Counted from the first letter of the stretch, positions 1-5,233 are shown. The stretch is 5,233 nt of DNA from Oscillospiraceae bacterium (GCA_009776905.1 WRMX01000059.1:26-5258), one strand, 5' to 3'. Made by a program: numbers and translations. Notes: a model not told the origin generated them from the sequence alone.

Positions 1-377
1 CGCCTGAGTTTGAAACTGACCCTGAACGTCACTACCTCATTGTCACGATTCGCCAGCATGAGGGGTTTAATGTCAATAGGAATGGAAATGTCATAGAGAA
101 TGTCATAGAGAATGTCACTGACAATGTCATAGAGAATGTCACTGACAAAACCCAAGCAGCTTTCAGTGTGAAAAAACGCAACGCTAGACAAAATAAGATA
201 CTTGAATTATTACGCAATGATGGCACTGTAACCATTGACTTGCTTGCTGAGACGTTAGAAGTGTCAGTGAGGACAATACTCCGTGATATCGAATCGCTCA
301 AAACAAATGACCAGATTTTACGGGTTGGCTCAGACACGAGCGGTTATTGGGAAGTAAAAGATGATGATGAGGAATAA
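1..377 (+). CDS. C-terminal part of an AlbA_2/RecG-like ATP-binding protein with winged-helix tail (5' end outside window)
   Basis: The frame is open from base 3 to the TAA at 375-377, giving 124 visible residues; the start lies left of the window. The first residues (PEFETDPERHYLIVTI) match the end of the ATPase-like domain in 'ATP-binding protein / RecG-like' regulators that carry an N-terminal Schlafen AlbA_2 domain; this is from memory of the family. A repetitive linker of NVIE/NVTD units follows (bases 87-146). The tail, encoded at about 168-356, is a DeoR-type winged helix: KKRNARQNKILELLRNDG, then a recognition-helix region with VSVRTILRDIESL and a wing ending in GYW. Such proteins are usually about 450-550 residues and are thought to be DNA-binding regulators, often near defence genes. 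The last residues are acidic (DDDEE). The exact target is unknown. Confidence is high for the winged helix and good for the family. Confidence 0.8.
   Translation, partial: PEFETDPERHYLIVTIRQHEGFNVNRNGNVIENVIENVTDNVIENVTDKTQAAFSVKKRNARQNKILELLRNDGTVTIDLLAETLEVSVRTILRDIESLKTNDQILRVGSDTSGYWEVKDDDEE
87..146 (+). repeat. Five tandem 12-bp units in the coding linker
   Basis: Five contiguous 12-bp units are read directly: aatgtcatagag at 87-98, 99-110 and 123-134, and aatgtcactgac at 111-122 and 135-146. Each unit is exactly four codons, so gain or loss of a unit keeps the frame. They encode NVIE, NVIE, NVTD, NVIE, NVTD. The array lies between the ATPase-like domain and the winged helix, so copy number would change linker length. 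Similar NVT-rich linkers are known in this protein family. There are no spacers, so it is not a CRISPR array. Confidence 0.95.
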
Positions 378-490
378 CATAGAAGTGTAGAATACTGGCG
401 CTGTCGAAGTTGTGGTAAACTGTTTATCTCGTGCCGATAGCGTTGCAACTTTTTTTCACTGAGCATCCGGAAAGGAGCGACAGATAACTA

Positions 491-1240
491 TTGTTCAAGG
501 TTTTGTTCAAGACGCTTAAGCGGTACAACGGGGGCTATTCTGAGCTTAAACTACTCGGAACTCCTGACTGCCGGGCTGCAGACTCTGGCAATACTCGTTG
601 TGACGATAATACTGCTGTGGCTTGGAATACTGGTTTATGTCGCCGGCGTTCTAAAGACAAAACGCCGTTTGCAAACGAAGCTTATCAGGGCTTTTATGGG
701 CGCCGATATTGAAAACCGCGTACATTCCGGCGAACGCCTGTCGATGCTCAATAATGACGCAGAGCTGGCTGATCAGCTATACAGCGACGCCTTCGCAGGC
801 TTGCTTTTCTGCCTGATGCCGATCGTCGGCTTGTCCGCCGCCGTATTTGCCATCGAATGGAGAATGGGCTTGTACACCTTGTTCGCAGGACTCTTTTCAA
901 TGGCGGGTCAGTTGCTGTTCTCGAAACCTTTGGCGAAGATCGCAAAAAGCAAACTGGAAAAAATATCTTCCGCGTCAAAGACGCTCGGAGATATCTTCTC
1001 CGGCGGGGTCATCGTACGTGTCTTTTCTTTGCAGGATAGGCTTCTCAGAGTTTTTGGACGTGACAATGATGAGATTCGCCACCTTGTGGACCGCGAAGCC
1101 AGGATCAATGCGGCTCAGGCCGTGTTCTCGGGAGTCGCGAGCCTTTTGACAACGGGCGGGGTTTTTATTGTAGGCAGCATTCTGATGCCCAGCGGCTACC
1201 TGACGCTGCCCGCTCTTATGGCCATAGTGCCCATGAGCGC
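491..1240 (+). pseudogene. ABC exporter half-transporter, membrane-domain fragment (broken gene, 5' part)
   Basis: This is the front part of a degraded ABC exporter gene. A TTG at 491, just after an in-frame TAA at 485-487 and 13 nt after AAAGGAG (471-477), opens MFKVLFKTLKRYNGG, a typical amphipathic exporter N-terminus. Exporter-like sequence then continues in another frame (0 mod 3) from about 516-545: LTAGLQTLAILVVTIILLWL (TM2), a coupling region with IENRVHSGERLSMLNNDAEL, two hydrophobic segments (TM3/TM4), VIVRVFSLQDRLLRVFGRDN, and TM5 (ASLLTTGGVFIVGSILM). No TM1-like stretch is visible, so the frame change probably includes a loss of about 30 codons. Homology ends at about 1240. After that the same frame runs to a stop at 1347-1349, but it reads the ATPase domain out of frame. 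The neighbouring fragment is the in-frame remainder. Substrate is unknown. Confidence 0.75.
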
Positions 1241-1723
1241 GAGGGAGCGGACATCTCTGTCGGAGACAAGCGCATTTCACAGACCGATATCGCGGAATGG
1301 AGGGACTGCTTCGCTTATGTGGATCAGAGCTGTACGTTGTTTGATCTGACAATTGGAGAGAACATCGCGCTTGGCAAAGCGGGCGCTACCATTGATGAGA
1401 TCAAGAGAGCGGCGGCTGAGGCCGATGCTGACGCGTTCATCTCGTCGTTCCCTCTGGGGTATGATACGCCTGTCGGGGAGATTGGCGCTATGCTGTCAGG
1501 CGGGCAGAGGCAGCGCATCGCGATAGCGCGCGCTCTTATCCGCCGCTCGCCCATATTGGTGTTTGACGAGGCGACAAGCGCTCTCGACAAGGATAGCGAG
1601 CGCGAGGTCATTGACACGATCAATCGTCTGCGAGGGAAGCATACGATCCTCATGGTGACGCATAATGCTCAGGCGATAACGCCTGACATCACATTCAGGG
1701 TCGTCGGCGGAGGAGTGGAATGA
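1238..1723 (+). pseudogene. ABC exporter ATPase-domain fragment lacking Walker A (broken gene, 3' part)
   Basis: This is the back half of the nucleotide-binding domain of the same broken exporter, now in frame 2. Visible elements are EGADISVGDKRIS, the Q-loop YVDQ (1316-1327), LFDLTIGENIAL, the signature LSGGQ (1493-1507), Walker B ILVFDE (1553-1570), D-loop SALD, and the H-loop histidine (CAT at 1661-1663). The gene ends at TGA 1721-1723. Walker A (GxxGxGKST), TM6 and the linker, expected just before, are absent. Comparison with the family layout suggests roughly 110-130 codons are gone at the junction near 1240, with a frame change. A GTG at 1319 could start a 134-residue product, but it would lack the ATP-binding P-loop. 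The C-terminus (FRVVGGGVE) looks like a natural family end. It is best read as a decayed gene; a sequencing or assembly error cannot explain the missing Walker A unless sequence was lost. Confidence 0.8.
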
Positions 1724-1728
1724 GCAGA

Positions 1729-1752
1729 CAATGAGGCTGAGAAGCCTTATTG
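1729..1752 (+). terminator. Intrinsic-terminator-like hairpin after the ABC remnant
   Basis: CAATGAGGCT (1729-1738) and AGCCTTATTG (1743-1752) form a 10-bp stem with one G-T wobble around a GAGA tetraloop (GNRA type), starting 5 nt after the ABC stop codon. It is followed by TTTAGT, a weak U-tract. Position and shape suit a Rho-independent terminator that separates the ABC remnant from the gene at 1797. The short T-run lowers confidence. Confidence 0.55.
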
Positions 1753-1796
1753 TTTAGTATGGAAAGAATGATAGTTTCCGGGAACAGGAGTATGAT

Positions 1797-2963
1797 ATGC
1801 CACGGAGTTTTAAATCGAGAACGTCTAAAGTTATAAAGAGCTTCTTTAAGTCGATTCTTTTATTATGTTTTGTATTGGCTTCATTGATTATATTGACATT
1901 GGTTTTTACCGGCGTGCTGAGGAATAATTCATATAGCGCAAACCGTCAGTTATTGATTGTTTTGCTTCTGCCGATAGTTTGTTTCTCTGTTGTCTTGGGA
2001 GCGTTCTTCGCTTTCCGCCGATATAATATCAGAGTTGAAGTACGTTATGACGCGATAGTCTTCTTTCGTGGTTCAAAGGAGTATTTGCATTTCAGATATA
2101 GCGACTACAAGTTTTCCACTTTAGTTTCTAAACAGTCCTATAATCTTGTCCCAATATCCGCAACCAGGATGCTGTGCGTCATACCAAAGAACGGTGATAA
2201 GAGCAAAAATCACACTTGCCACTGTTTCGCAAAGAATGACTTTGAGGAAATGATTGCATTGCTAAGGCAGGCCAGTTATGAATGGGAGGCCGCTTATGAA
2301 GGAAAGCAGTATCCGGACGAAAGCCGTCTGGTAGTTACTCGGTTTGAGGCTGCCGCGGACAGTTATGAGGCGGCGGGGCAGGAGGAGATTTCGTCGCTCG
2401 AGTTATTGCCGCTTGAGTTCAACGTCAATAAAGAAGCCTGGATCAAGCGCTATCCGCTGCTTACAATGTCGGTAGTATATGGCGTAATGCTTTTATTGGT
2501 ATTCTTTGGAGCGGTAATACCGACAATTATTGGCGGAAATTCCACTAACATCGCGTTTGCAGGAGGTTTCTTTCTTTTTTTGCTGATTCTTTTTGGCGGA
2601 TTGCATTATGCGTTATGCATTGCGCCGATTAGGCGCATAAAAAAGTCAGCGCCGGAGAGGATTGTTCTCGATGCTGACAAAATCGTGATTGATGGAAAGG
2701 TTTTCAGTTTTTTTAATACGGAGCGAATCACGGCTACTCCGGATTCTTATGTTGTCACGTCAGCGACGTTTCGAAGAAATCTGTCCATTACCGAAGGCGG
2801 CTTGACCTATGTGTTTCCTTTAGGCCCATCAGATGCGATCAAAAAAAAGGGGCCTCCGGTTTTCGAGAATTATGATCTTTTTTATAGGACGCTTCAGTCG
2901 ATATTTTTAGTAAAGTCAGCTCGCGAGAATGCCCCATGCAAGTTCTCGGCTGAGCTGCATTAA
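1797..2963 (+). CDS. Hypothetical four-helix membrane protein with duplicated helix-pair plus soluble-domain plan
   Basis: This is an intact 388-residue ORF. ATG 1797 is chosen because AGGAG (1786-1790) lies 6 nt upstream. I do not recognise a named family. The N-terminus is basic. TM1 spans about residues 20-41 and TM2 about 52-73, followed by a basic stop and a beta-rich soluble region (about 76-165, starting YNIRVEVRYDAIVFF). An acidic linker (about 165-215) follows. TM3 (about 221-245) and TM4 (about 252-276) are again followed by a basic cluster (IRRIKK) and a second beta-rich region (about 283-375, starting ERIVLDADKIVIDG). This helix-hairpin plus domain layout, repeated twice, resembles membrane proteins carrying bacterial PH-like or YcxB-like domains. 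That is inference from pattern, not a detected motif. No catalytic residues are evident. It lies 73 nt after the ABC remnant and may once have worked with it; a hairpin between them argues for separate transcription now. Confidence 0.8.
   Translation: MPRSFKSRTSKVIKSFFKSILLLCFVLASLIILTLVFTGVLRNNSYSANRQLLIVLLLPIVCFSVVLGAFFAFRRYNIRVEVRYDAIVFFRGSKEYLHFRYSDYKFSTLVSKQSYNLVPISATRMLCVIPKNGDKSKNHTCHCFAKNDFEEMIALLRQASYEWEAAYEGKQYPDESRLVVTRFEAAADSYEAAGQEEISSLELLPLEFNVNKEAWIKRYPLLTMSVVYGVMLLLVFFGAVIPTIIGGNSTNIAFAGGFFLFLLILFGGLHYALCIAPIRRIKKSAPERIVLDADKIVIDGKVFSFFNTERITATPDSYVVTSATFRRNLSITEGGLTYVFPLGPSDAIKKKGPPVFENYDLFYRTLQSIFLVKSARENAPCKFSAELH
2917..2957. repeat. Interrupted 12-bp inverted repeat at the end of the membrane-protein gene
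   Basis: CAGCTC (2917-2922) pairs with GAGCTG (2952-2957), and CGAGAA (2924-2929) pairs with TTCTCG (2943-2948). A small internal loop (1 nt against 3 nt) separates the two blocks and the apical loop is 13 nt. The hairpin covers the last codons, just before TAA 2961-2963. No T-run follows, so it is not a standard intrinsic terminator; it could protect the mRNA 3' end or be chance. Confidence 0.45.
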
Positions 2964-2972
2964 CGTGGGACC

Positions 2973-3010
2973 GCGCCGCAAACCAGATACTGCGCCGCAT
3001 CCCAGATGCT
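2973..3010. repeat. Two tandem 19-bp imperfect repeats upstream of the GIY-YIG gene
   Basis: gcgccgcaaaccagatact (2973-2991) is followed directly by gcgccgcatcccagatgct (2992-3010), matching at 16 of 19 positions. A further gcgcg (3011-3015) looks like the start of a third copy. The array lies in the 146-nt gap between the membrane-protein gene and the GIY-YIG gene. The gcgccgc core recurs at 3511-3517, on the other side of the GIY-YIG gene. Confidence 0.8.
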
Positions 3011-3109
3011 GCGCGTTTATGATTATTCCGTTTTCGGGCGGAATGAATCTGCCCTGCTCGCTTGTCCAATAAGCAGTAATGCTGCAAATACGAAAATTCG
3101 CAGACCAAA

Positions 3110-3475
3110 ATGCGGGGAGTGATTGTTTTGGGCGATACTTCGGATAAAAAGGAATTGCAAAACAGGTATAAGGAGCGCGAGATTGTCGGCGGGATATATG
3201 CGATCAAGAATGTGCTGAACGATAAAGTGTTCCTTGAGGTCGCAACCGATATACGCGGCATAAAGAACCGGTTTGAATTTGCGCAGAAAACCGGTTCTTG
3301 CATCCATGTGAAGCTTCAAAGCGATTGGGACAGGCAAGGGGGCGGCCAGTTTGTTTTTGAGGTTCTGGAAGAGCTTCAAAAGGGCGACACGCAGACAGCG
3401 GAGGGGTTCAAGGCTGACCTCATGCTTCTTAAGGATATGTGGCTCGAAACTATGCCCGGCACGGAGTTTTATTGA
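3110..3475 (+). CDS. Small GIY-YIG-family protein, probable nuclease-domain relative
   Basis: This is a 121-residue protein from ATG 3110 to TGA 3473-3475. ATG 3110 has no clear Shine-Dalgarno. An in-frame TTG at 3128 has GGGGAG (3114-3119) 8 nt upstream and would give MGDTSDKKELQNRYK..., so it may be the true start. The fold signature is GGIYAI (residues 27-32), then a strand KVFLEVAT in the YIG position (41-43 are F, L, E), a conserved-looking NRF with Arg54, and a late FVFEVLEEL (81-89) whose glutamate fits the family's metal-binding position. GIY-YIG enzymes cleave DNA and occur in UvrC, homing endonucleases and small stand-alone proteins of unknown role; this resembles the last group. 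The usual glycine of YIG is replaced by Glu43, so activity is uncertain. Degenerate short repeats lie on both sides. No operon partner is evident. Confidence 0.75.
   Translation: MRGVIVLGDTSDKKELQNRYKEREIVGGIYAIKNVLNDKVFLEVATDIRGIKNRFEFAQKTGSCIHVKLQSDWDRQGGGQFVFEVLEELQKGDTQTAEGFKADLMLLKDMWLETMPGTEFY
3263..3299. repeat. Perfect 12-bp inverted repeat inside the GIY-YIG gene
   Basis: AAGAACCGGTTT (3263-3274) is matched exactly by its reverse complement AAACCGGTTCTT (3288-3299) across a 13-nt spacer. The core AACCGGTT is itself a palindrome, so it is also a direct repeat 23 bp apart. The repeat covers the codons around KNRF and KTGS. No T-run follows, so it is not a terminator. Confidence 0.9.
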
Positions 3476-3513
3476 GTCGCAGAGAGCGCTCGCGCATACT
3501 GTCTCACCGCGCG

Positions 3514-3573
3514 CCGCGTCCGATTAAACACATCCGCGTCCAACTAAACACACCTGCGTCCAATTATTGTAGT
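3514..3573. repeat. Three phased 20-bp direct repeats upstream of a promoter
   Basis: Copies are ccgcgtccgattaaacacat (3514-3533), ccgcgtccaactaaacacac (3534-3553) and a degenerate copy at 3554-3573 beginning ctgcgtccaatta. Copies 1 and 2 agree at 17 of 20 positions. Copy 3 agrees with copy 2 at 11 of its first 13 positions and then diverges. The 20-bp period is close to two helical turns. The array ends 16 nt before the TG of the extended -10 at 3590, so it occupies the -35 region and upstream. There are no unique spacers, so it is not CRISPR. Confidence 0.85.
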
Positions 3574-3589
3574 GATTTTTGCATTGGTG

Positions 3590-3609
3590 TGATATACTTT
3601 CGGCGAAAG
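3590..3609 (+). promoter_or_regulatory. Extended -10 promoter overlapped by a CTTTCG/CGAAAG dyad
   Basis: TGaTATACT (3590-3598) is a good extended -10 element. No convincing -35 hexamer is present at the normal distance; the phased repeats sit there instead. The predicted start is near 3605. A perfect 6-bp dyad with one central base, CTTTCGGCGAAAG (3597-3609), overlaps the end of the -10 and the start site, which is where a repressor operator would lie. The transcript would run towards the R-M gene, 163 nt away. Confidence 0.5.
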
Positions 3610-3701
3610 GCTATATGAGGGCATATGCGGTCTGCGATTGCAAATTTTTGAGGCATTTCACTTTGTTGGGTTGATGAGACCTTTTTATTGGACACTTGGC
3701 G

Positions 3702-3740
3702 TGATATGATGAATATGGCTAGAGAGTTTAACATTCTCTA
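3702..3740 (+). promoter_or_regulatory. Probable R-M gene promoter (extended -10) with a start-site dyad
   Basis: TGaTATGAT (3702-3710) is an extended -10; TTGGAC (3688-3693) is too close to serve as its -35. Transcription would begin near 3717, giving a leader of about 51 nt before ATG 3768. TAGAGA (3720-3725) and TCTCTA (3735-3740) form a dyad with a 9-nt centre just after the predicted start, a possible operator or leader hairpin. The core ttggYgtgatat is shared with the promoter at 3590. Confidence 0.5.
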
Positions 3741-3767
3741 ACATATTGCCTGTTTGGAGGAATCGCT

Positions 3768-5233
3768 ATGACTTATCTTGAAAAGGCTATCAAAGAAGGT
3801 ATTGTGTCCATAACAGAGACTGAGAGCAGGAGGAATATTACTTATGTTGCCTCCGACAATTATTCGGCACGATATGATGAACCGGAGGAGCAGGTGCGAG
3901 CGGAGATGTGGGCCGAACTCATCTTACGATACGAGTACCCCGCAAACCGCATTAAACTGGAGGTTACCATACCTGACCGATTGCCAACAGATAGGGCAGA
4001 TATCGTAGTTTTCCATGATGACAGCTGCAAGCGGCCTTACGCGGTCGTTGAATGCAAAAAGGAAGGAATTACGGATGCAGAGTTCAACCAAGCTATTGAG
4101 CAGGGCATCGGCAATGCATCATGGGTGAAACTGCGGGCCAGCTATGTGCTTGTGGTCGCCGGTGCGACTCGGCGGGTACTCGATGTATCAGATAATTATG
4201 GCATAATGGAGCGTGATGCAAACATCATCGCTGATCTTCCGATAGCATATGGGACACCGCAGGAATTCCGTTTCTACAAAGGAAACGAGCTGAATGATAT
4301 TCAACCTGTTACGAATGGAGCGCTGATCGCGACAATACACAAATGCCAACAAACGCTTTGGGGCGGAGGTAAGCTTTCGCCGCCAACAGCGTTTGGTGAG
4401 TTATGCAAGCTCATATTCGTGAAAATCAGCGATGAGCAAAAGGCACGGGAAGACGGTCAGCCTTATGAATTCCAGATTAAGACACACGAATCTGCGACAA
4501 AACTCGCTGATAGGATAAACAAACTTTATGAGGAACAGAAGGCGCGAGACCCTGATGTGTTCACCGATTTTATCAAGGTAGACGCGCATGTTTTGCGCAA
4601 TGTCGTATCACATTTAGAGAGCATCAATCTCAATAAGACGGATCTCAATGTTAAAGGTGTGGCTTTTGAGCGATTCATGGACAGTTTCTTCAAAGGCAGT
4701 TTTGGGCAATATTTTACGCCACGGCCTATTATCGAATTTGCAATCCAAATGCTTGGACCTTGTTATGATGATTATGTGCTTGATACTTCATGCGGTTCAG
4801 GAGGATTTCTGCTTTACGCAATGGATTACATACGCAAAGAGGCCGCGAATTATTATAAAGAGGGAAGTGCGGAATTTGACAGGCATTGGCGGAGATTCGC
4901 CGAATCTCATCTGTTTGGGATAGAGATAAATGACGAAATTGCCCGAGTAGCGAAAATGAACATGATTGTACATGAGGATGGGCATTCCAATGTGATAAGT
5001 TATGACGCGCTCGAGAGCATTGATGATATTCACTCAATAAACGCTGGCTTTGCAAGGGATAAATTTGACTTGATATTGACAAATCCACCGTTTGGCGCTC
5101 AAATCAACTCTGCTGAACGTCCATATCTGGGTTCATACTTTCTAGGAAATACATATGATGCAAAAGGAAGGGCGAAGGTTCGTAAGAACCAAAGCTCAGA
5201 GGTTCTGTTCATTGAACGTATTTATGAATTTTT
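3768..5233 (+). CDS. Fused restriction-modification protein: HsdR_N-type nuclease domain plus N6-adenine methyltransferase (3' end outside window)
   Basis: The frame opens at ATG 3768, with GGAGG (3756-3760) 7 nt upstream, and stays open for 488 codons to the window edge. The N-terminal domain (about residues 35-150) resembles the type I R-protein N-terminus: EEQVRAEMWAELI, then a PD-(D/E)XK core with Asp78 in RADIVVF and Glu95-Cys-Lys97 in VVECKKEG, followed by FNQAIEQGIGNA. The methyltransferase domain shows FGQYFTPRPIIEF (FTP at 316-318), motif I DTSCGSGGF (339-347, SAM binding), GIEIND, and motif IV NPPF (439-442), the N6-adenine catalytic motif. The protein would methylate adenine in a target site and may also cut unmodified DNA. 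Target choice would need an S subunit, expected downstream. The layout recalls BcgI-like RM proteins and HsdR_N-N6_Mtase fusions; type I M subunits normally lack the nuclease domain. The family is clear, the system type is inferred. Confidence 0.9.
   Translation, partial: MTYLEKAIKEGIVSITETESRRNITYVASDNYSARYDEPEEQVRAEMWAELILRYEYPANRIKLEVTIPDRLPTDRADIVVFHDDSCKRPYAVVECKKEGITDAEFNQAIEQGIGNASWVKLRASYVLVVAGATRRVLDVSDNYGIMERDANIIADLPIAYGTPQEFRFYKGNELNDIQPVTNGALIATIHKCQQTLWGGGKLSPPTAFGELCKLIFVKISDEQKAREDGQPYEFQIKTHESATKLADRINKLYEEQKARDPDVFTDFIKVDAHVLRNVVSHLESINLNKTDLNVKGVAFERFMDSFFKGSFGQYFTPRPIIEFAIQMLGPCYDDYVLDTSCGSGGFLLYAMDYIRKEAANYYKEGSAEFDRHWRRFAESHLFGIEINDEIARVAKMNMIVHEDGHSNVISYDALESIDDIHSINAGFARDKFDLILTNPPFGAQINSAERPYLGSYFLGNTYDAKGRAKVRKNQSSEVLFIERIYEF

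Larger units (their letters stand above)
3063..3694. repeat. 10-bp exact inverted pair bracketing the GIY-YIG segment
   Basis: TGTCCAATAA at 3063-3072 recurs exactly as its reverse complement TTATTGGACA at 3685-3694, enclosing 632 bp with the GIY-YIG gene and the phased repeats. The pair itself is read directly; whether it forms the ends of an element is speculation. The flanking bases give at most a 2-bp duplication (CT on each side), and no transposase is inside. Confidence 0.4.

Noticed and set aside
32..337. Minus-strand ORF of 101 residues with repeated SMTF/SVTF units
   Set aside because: It is the reverse reading of the 12-bp repeat and winged-helix region; the + strand reading is a recognisable protein.
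442..456. GTTGCAAC followed by seven T, looked at as a terminator for the first gene
   Set aside because: The 8-base palindrome has no loop, so it cannot form a useful RNA hairpin.
1720..1764. ATGA overlap at the end of the ABC remnant, suggesting a partner ABC gene
   Set aside because: The frame reads only MSRQ before a stop, and the same bases form the terminator-like hairpin at 1729-1752.
2621..2637. TGCGCC-GATTA-GGCGCA hairpin followed by an A-run
   Set aside because: It lies inside the membrane-protein coding sequence; on the minus strand the T-run precedes the stem instead of following it, so it is not a terminator on either strand.
2839..3379. Two long minus-strand ORFs overlapping the end of the membrane protein and the GIY-YIG gene
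   Set aside because: They cross gene boundaries, show no domain, and the + strand frame contains GGIYAI and FVFEVLEEL.
3514..3573. The 20-bp repeats considered as a CRISPR array
   Set aside because: Units are directly adjacent with no spacers, only three copies exist, and no cas gene is nearby.
3688..3693. TTGGAC taken as the -35 of the R-M promoter
   Set aside because: Only 11 bp separate it from TATGAT at 3705; the usual spacing is about 17 bp, and no good -10 occurs at that distance.
4401..5088. Several ORFs on both strands inside the R-M gene
   Set aside because: All lie within the open methyltransferase frame, which carries FTP, DTSCGSGGF and NPPF.

Overview
All recognisable genes in this window lie on the + strand. 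The predicted proteins (a RecG-like/AlbA_2-type ATP-binding protein with a DeoR-like C-terminus, an ABC exporter, a GIY-YIG protein and a fused HsdR_N-methyltransferase), the GGAGG-type ribosome binding site and the extended -10 promoters suggest a bacterium, most likely an anaerobic Bacillota/Clostridia member. That placement is an inference with modest confidence, because no phylogenetic marker is present. Base composition is patchy: for example, 40 of 60 bases are G/C at 1501-1560 but 24 of 60 at 4681-4740. This fits an accessory region assembled from several sources.

Layout. Positions 1-377 hold the 3' end of a probable AlbA_2/ATP-binding transcriptional regulator. It has a five-unit 12-bp in-frame repeat in its linker and a winged-helix C-terminus. 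Positions 491-1723 hold a broken ABC exporter half-transporter. The start, most of the membrane domain and the back half of the ATPase remain, but they sit in different frames; TM1 appears lost, and TM6 plus Walker A are missing. A GNRA-loop hairpin at 1729-1752 looks like its terminator. Positions 1797-2963 encode an intact, unrecognised four-helix membrane protein with an internally duplicated plan (helix pair plus soluble domain, twice). Positions 3110-3475 encode a small GIY-YIG-family protein whose second motif is altered. Short degenerate tandem repeats lie on both sides of it.

Positions 3476-3767 contain no large gene but are rich in signals: three 20-bp phased repeats, two extended -10 promoters, and a dyad at or just after each predicted transcription start. 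From 3768 to the window end runs a restriction-modification gene, open at the right edge. It fuses an HsdR_N-type PD-(D/E)XK nuclease domain to an N6-adenine methyltransferase domain. A specificity subunit would be expected beyond the window.

How the genes relate: the R-M gene has its own promoter and RBS and appears to be an independent defence locus. The ABC remnant and the membrane protein may once have formed an export/resistance unit. The GIY-YIG protein with its flanking repeats looks like a separate small insertion. No clearly new multi-gene system can be demonstrated. The strongest unexplained structure is the repeat and dyad architecture around and downstream of the GIY-YIG gene.
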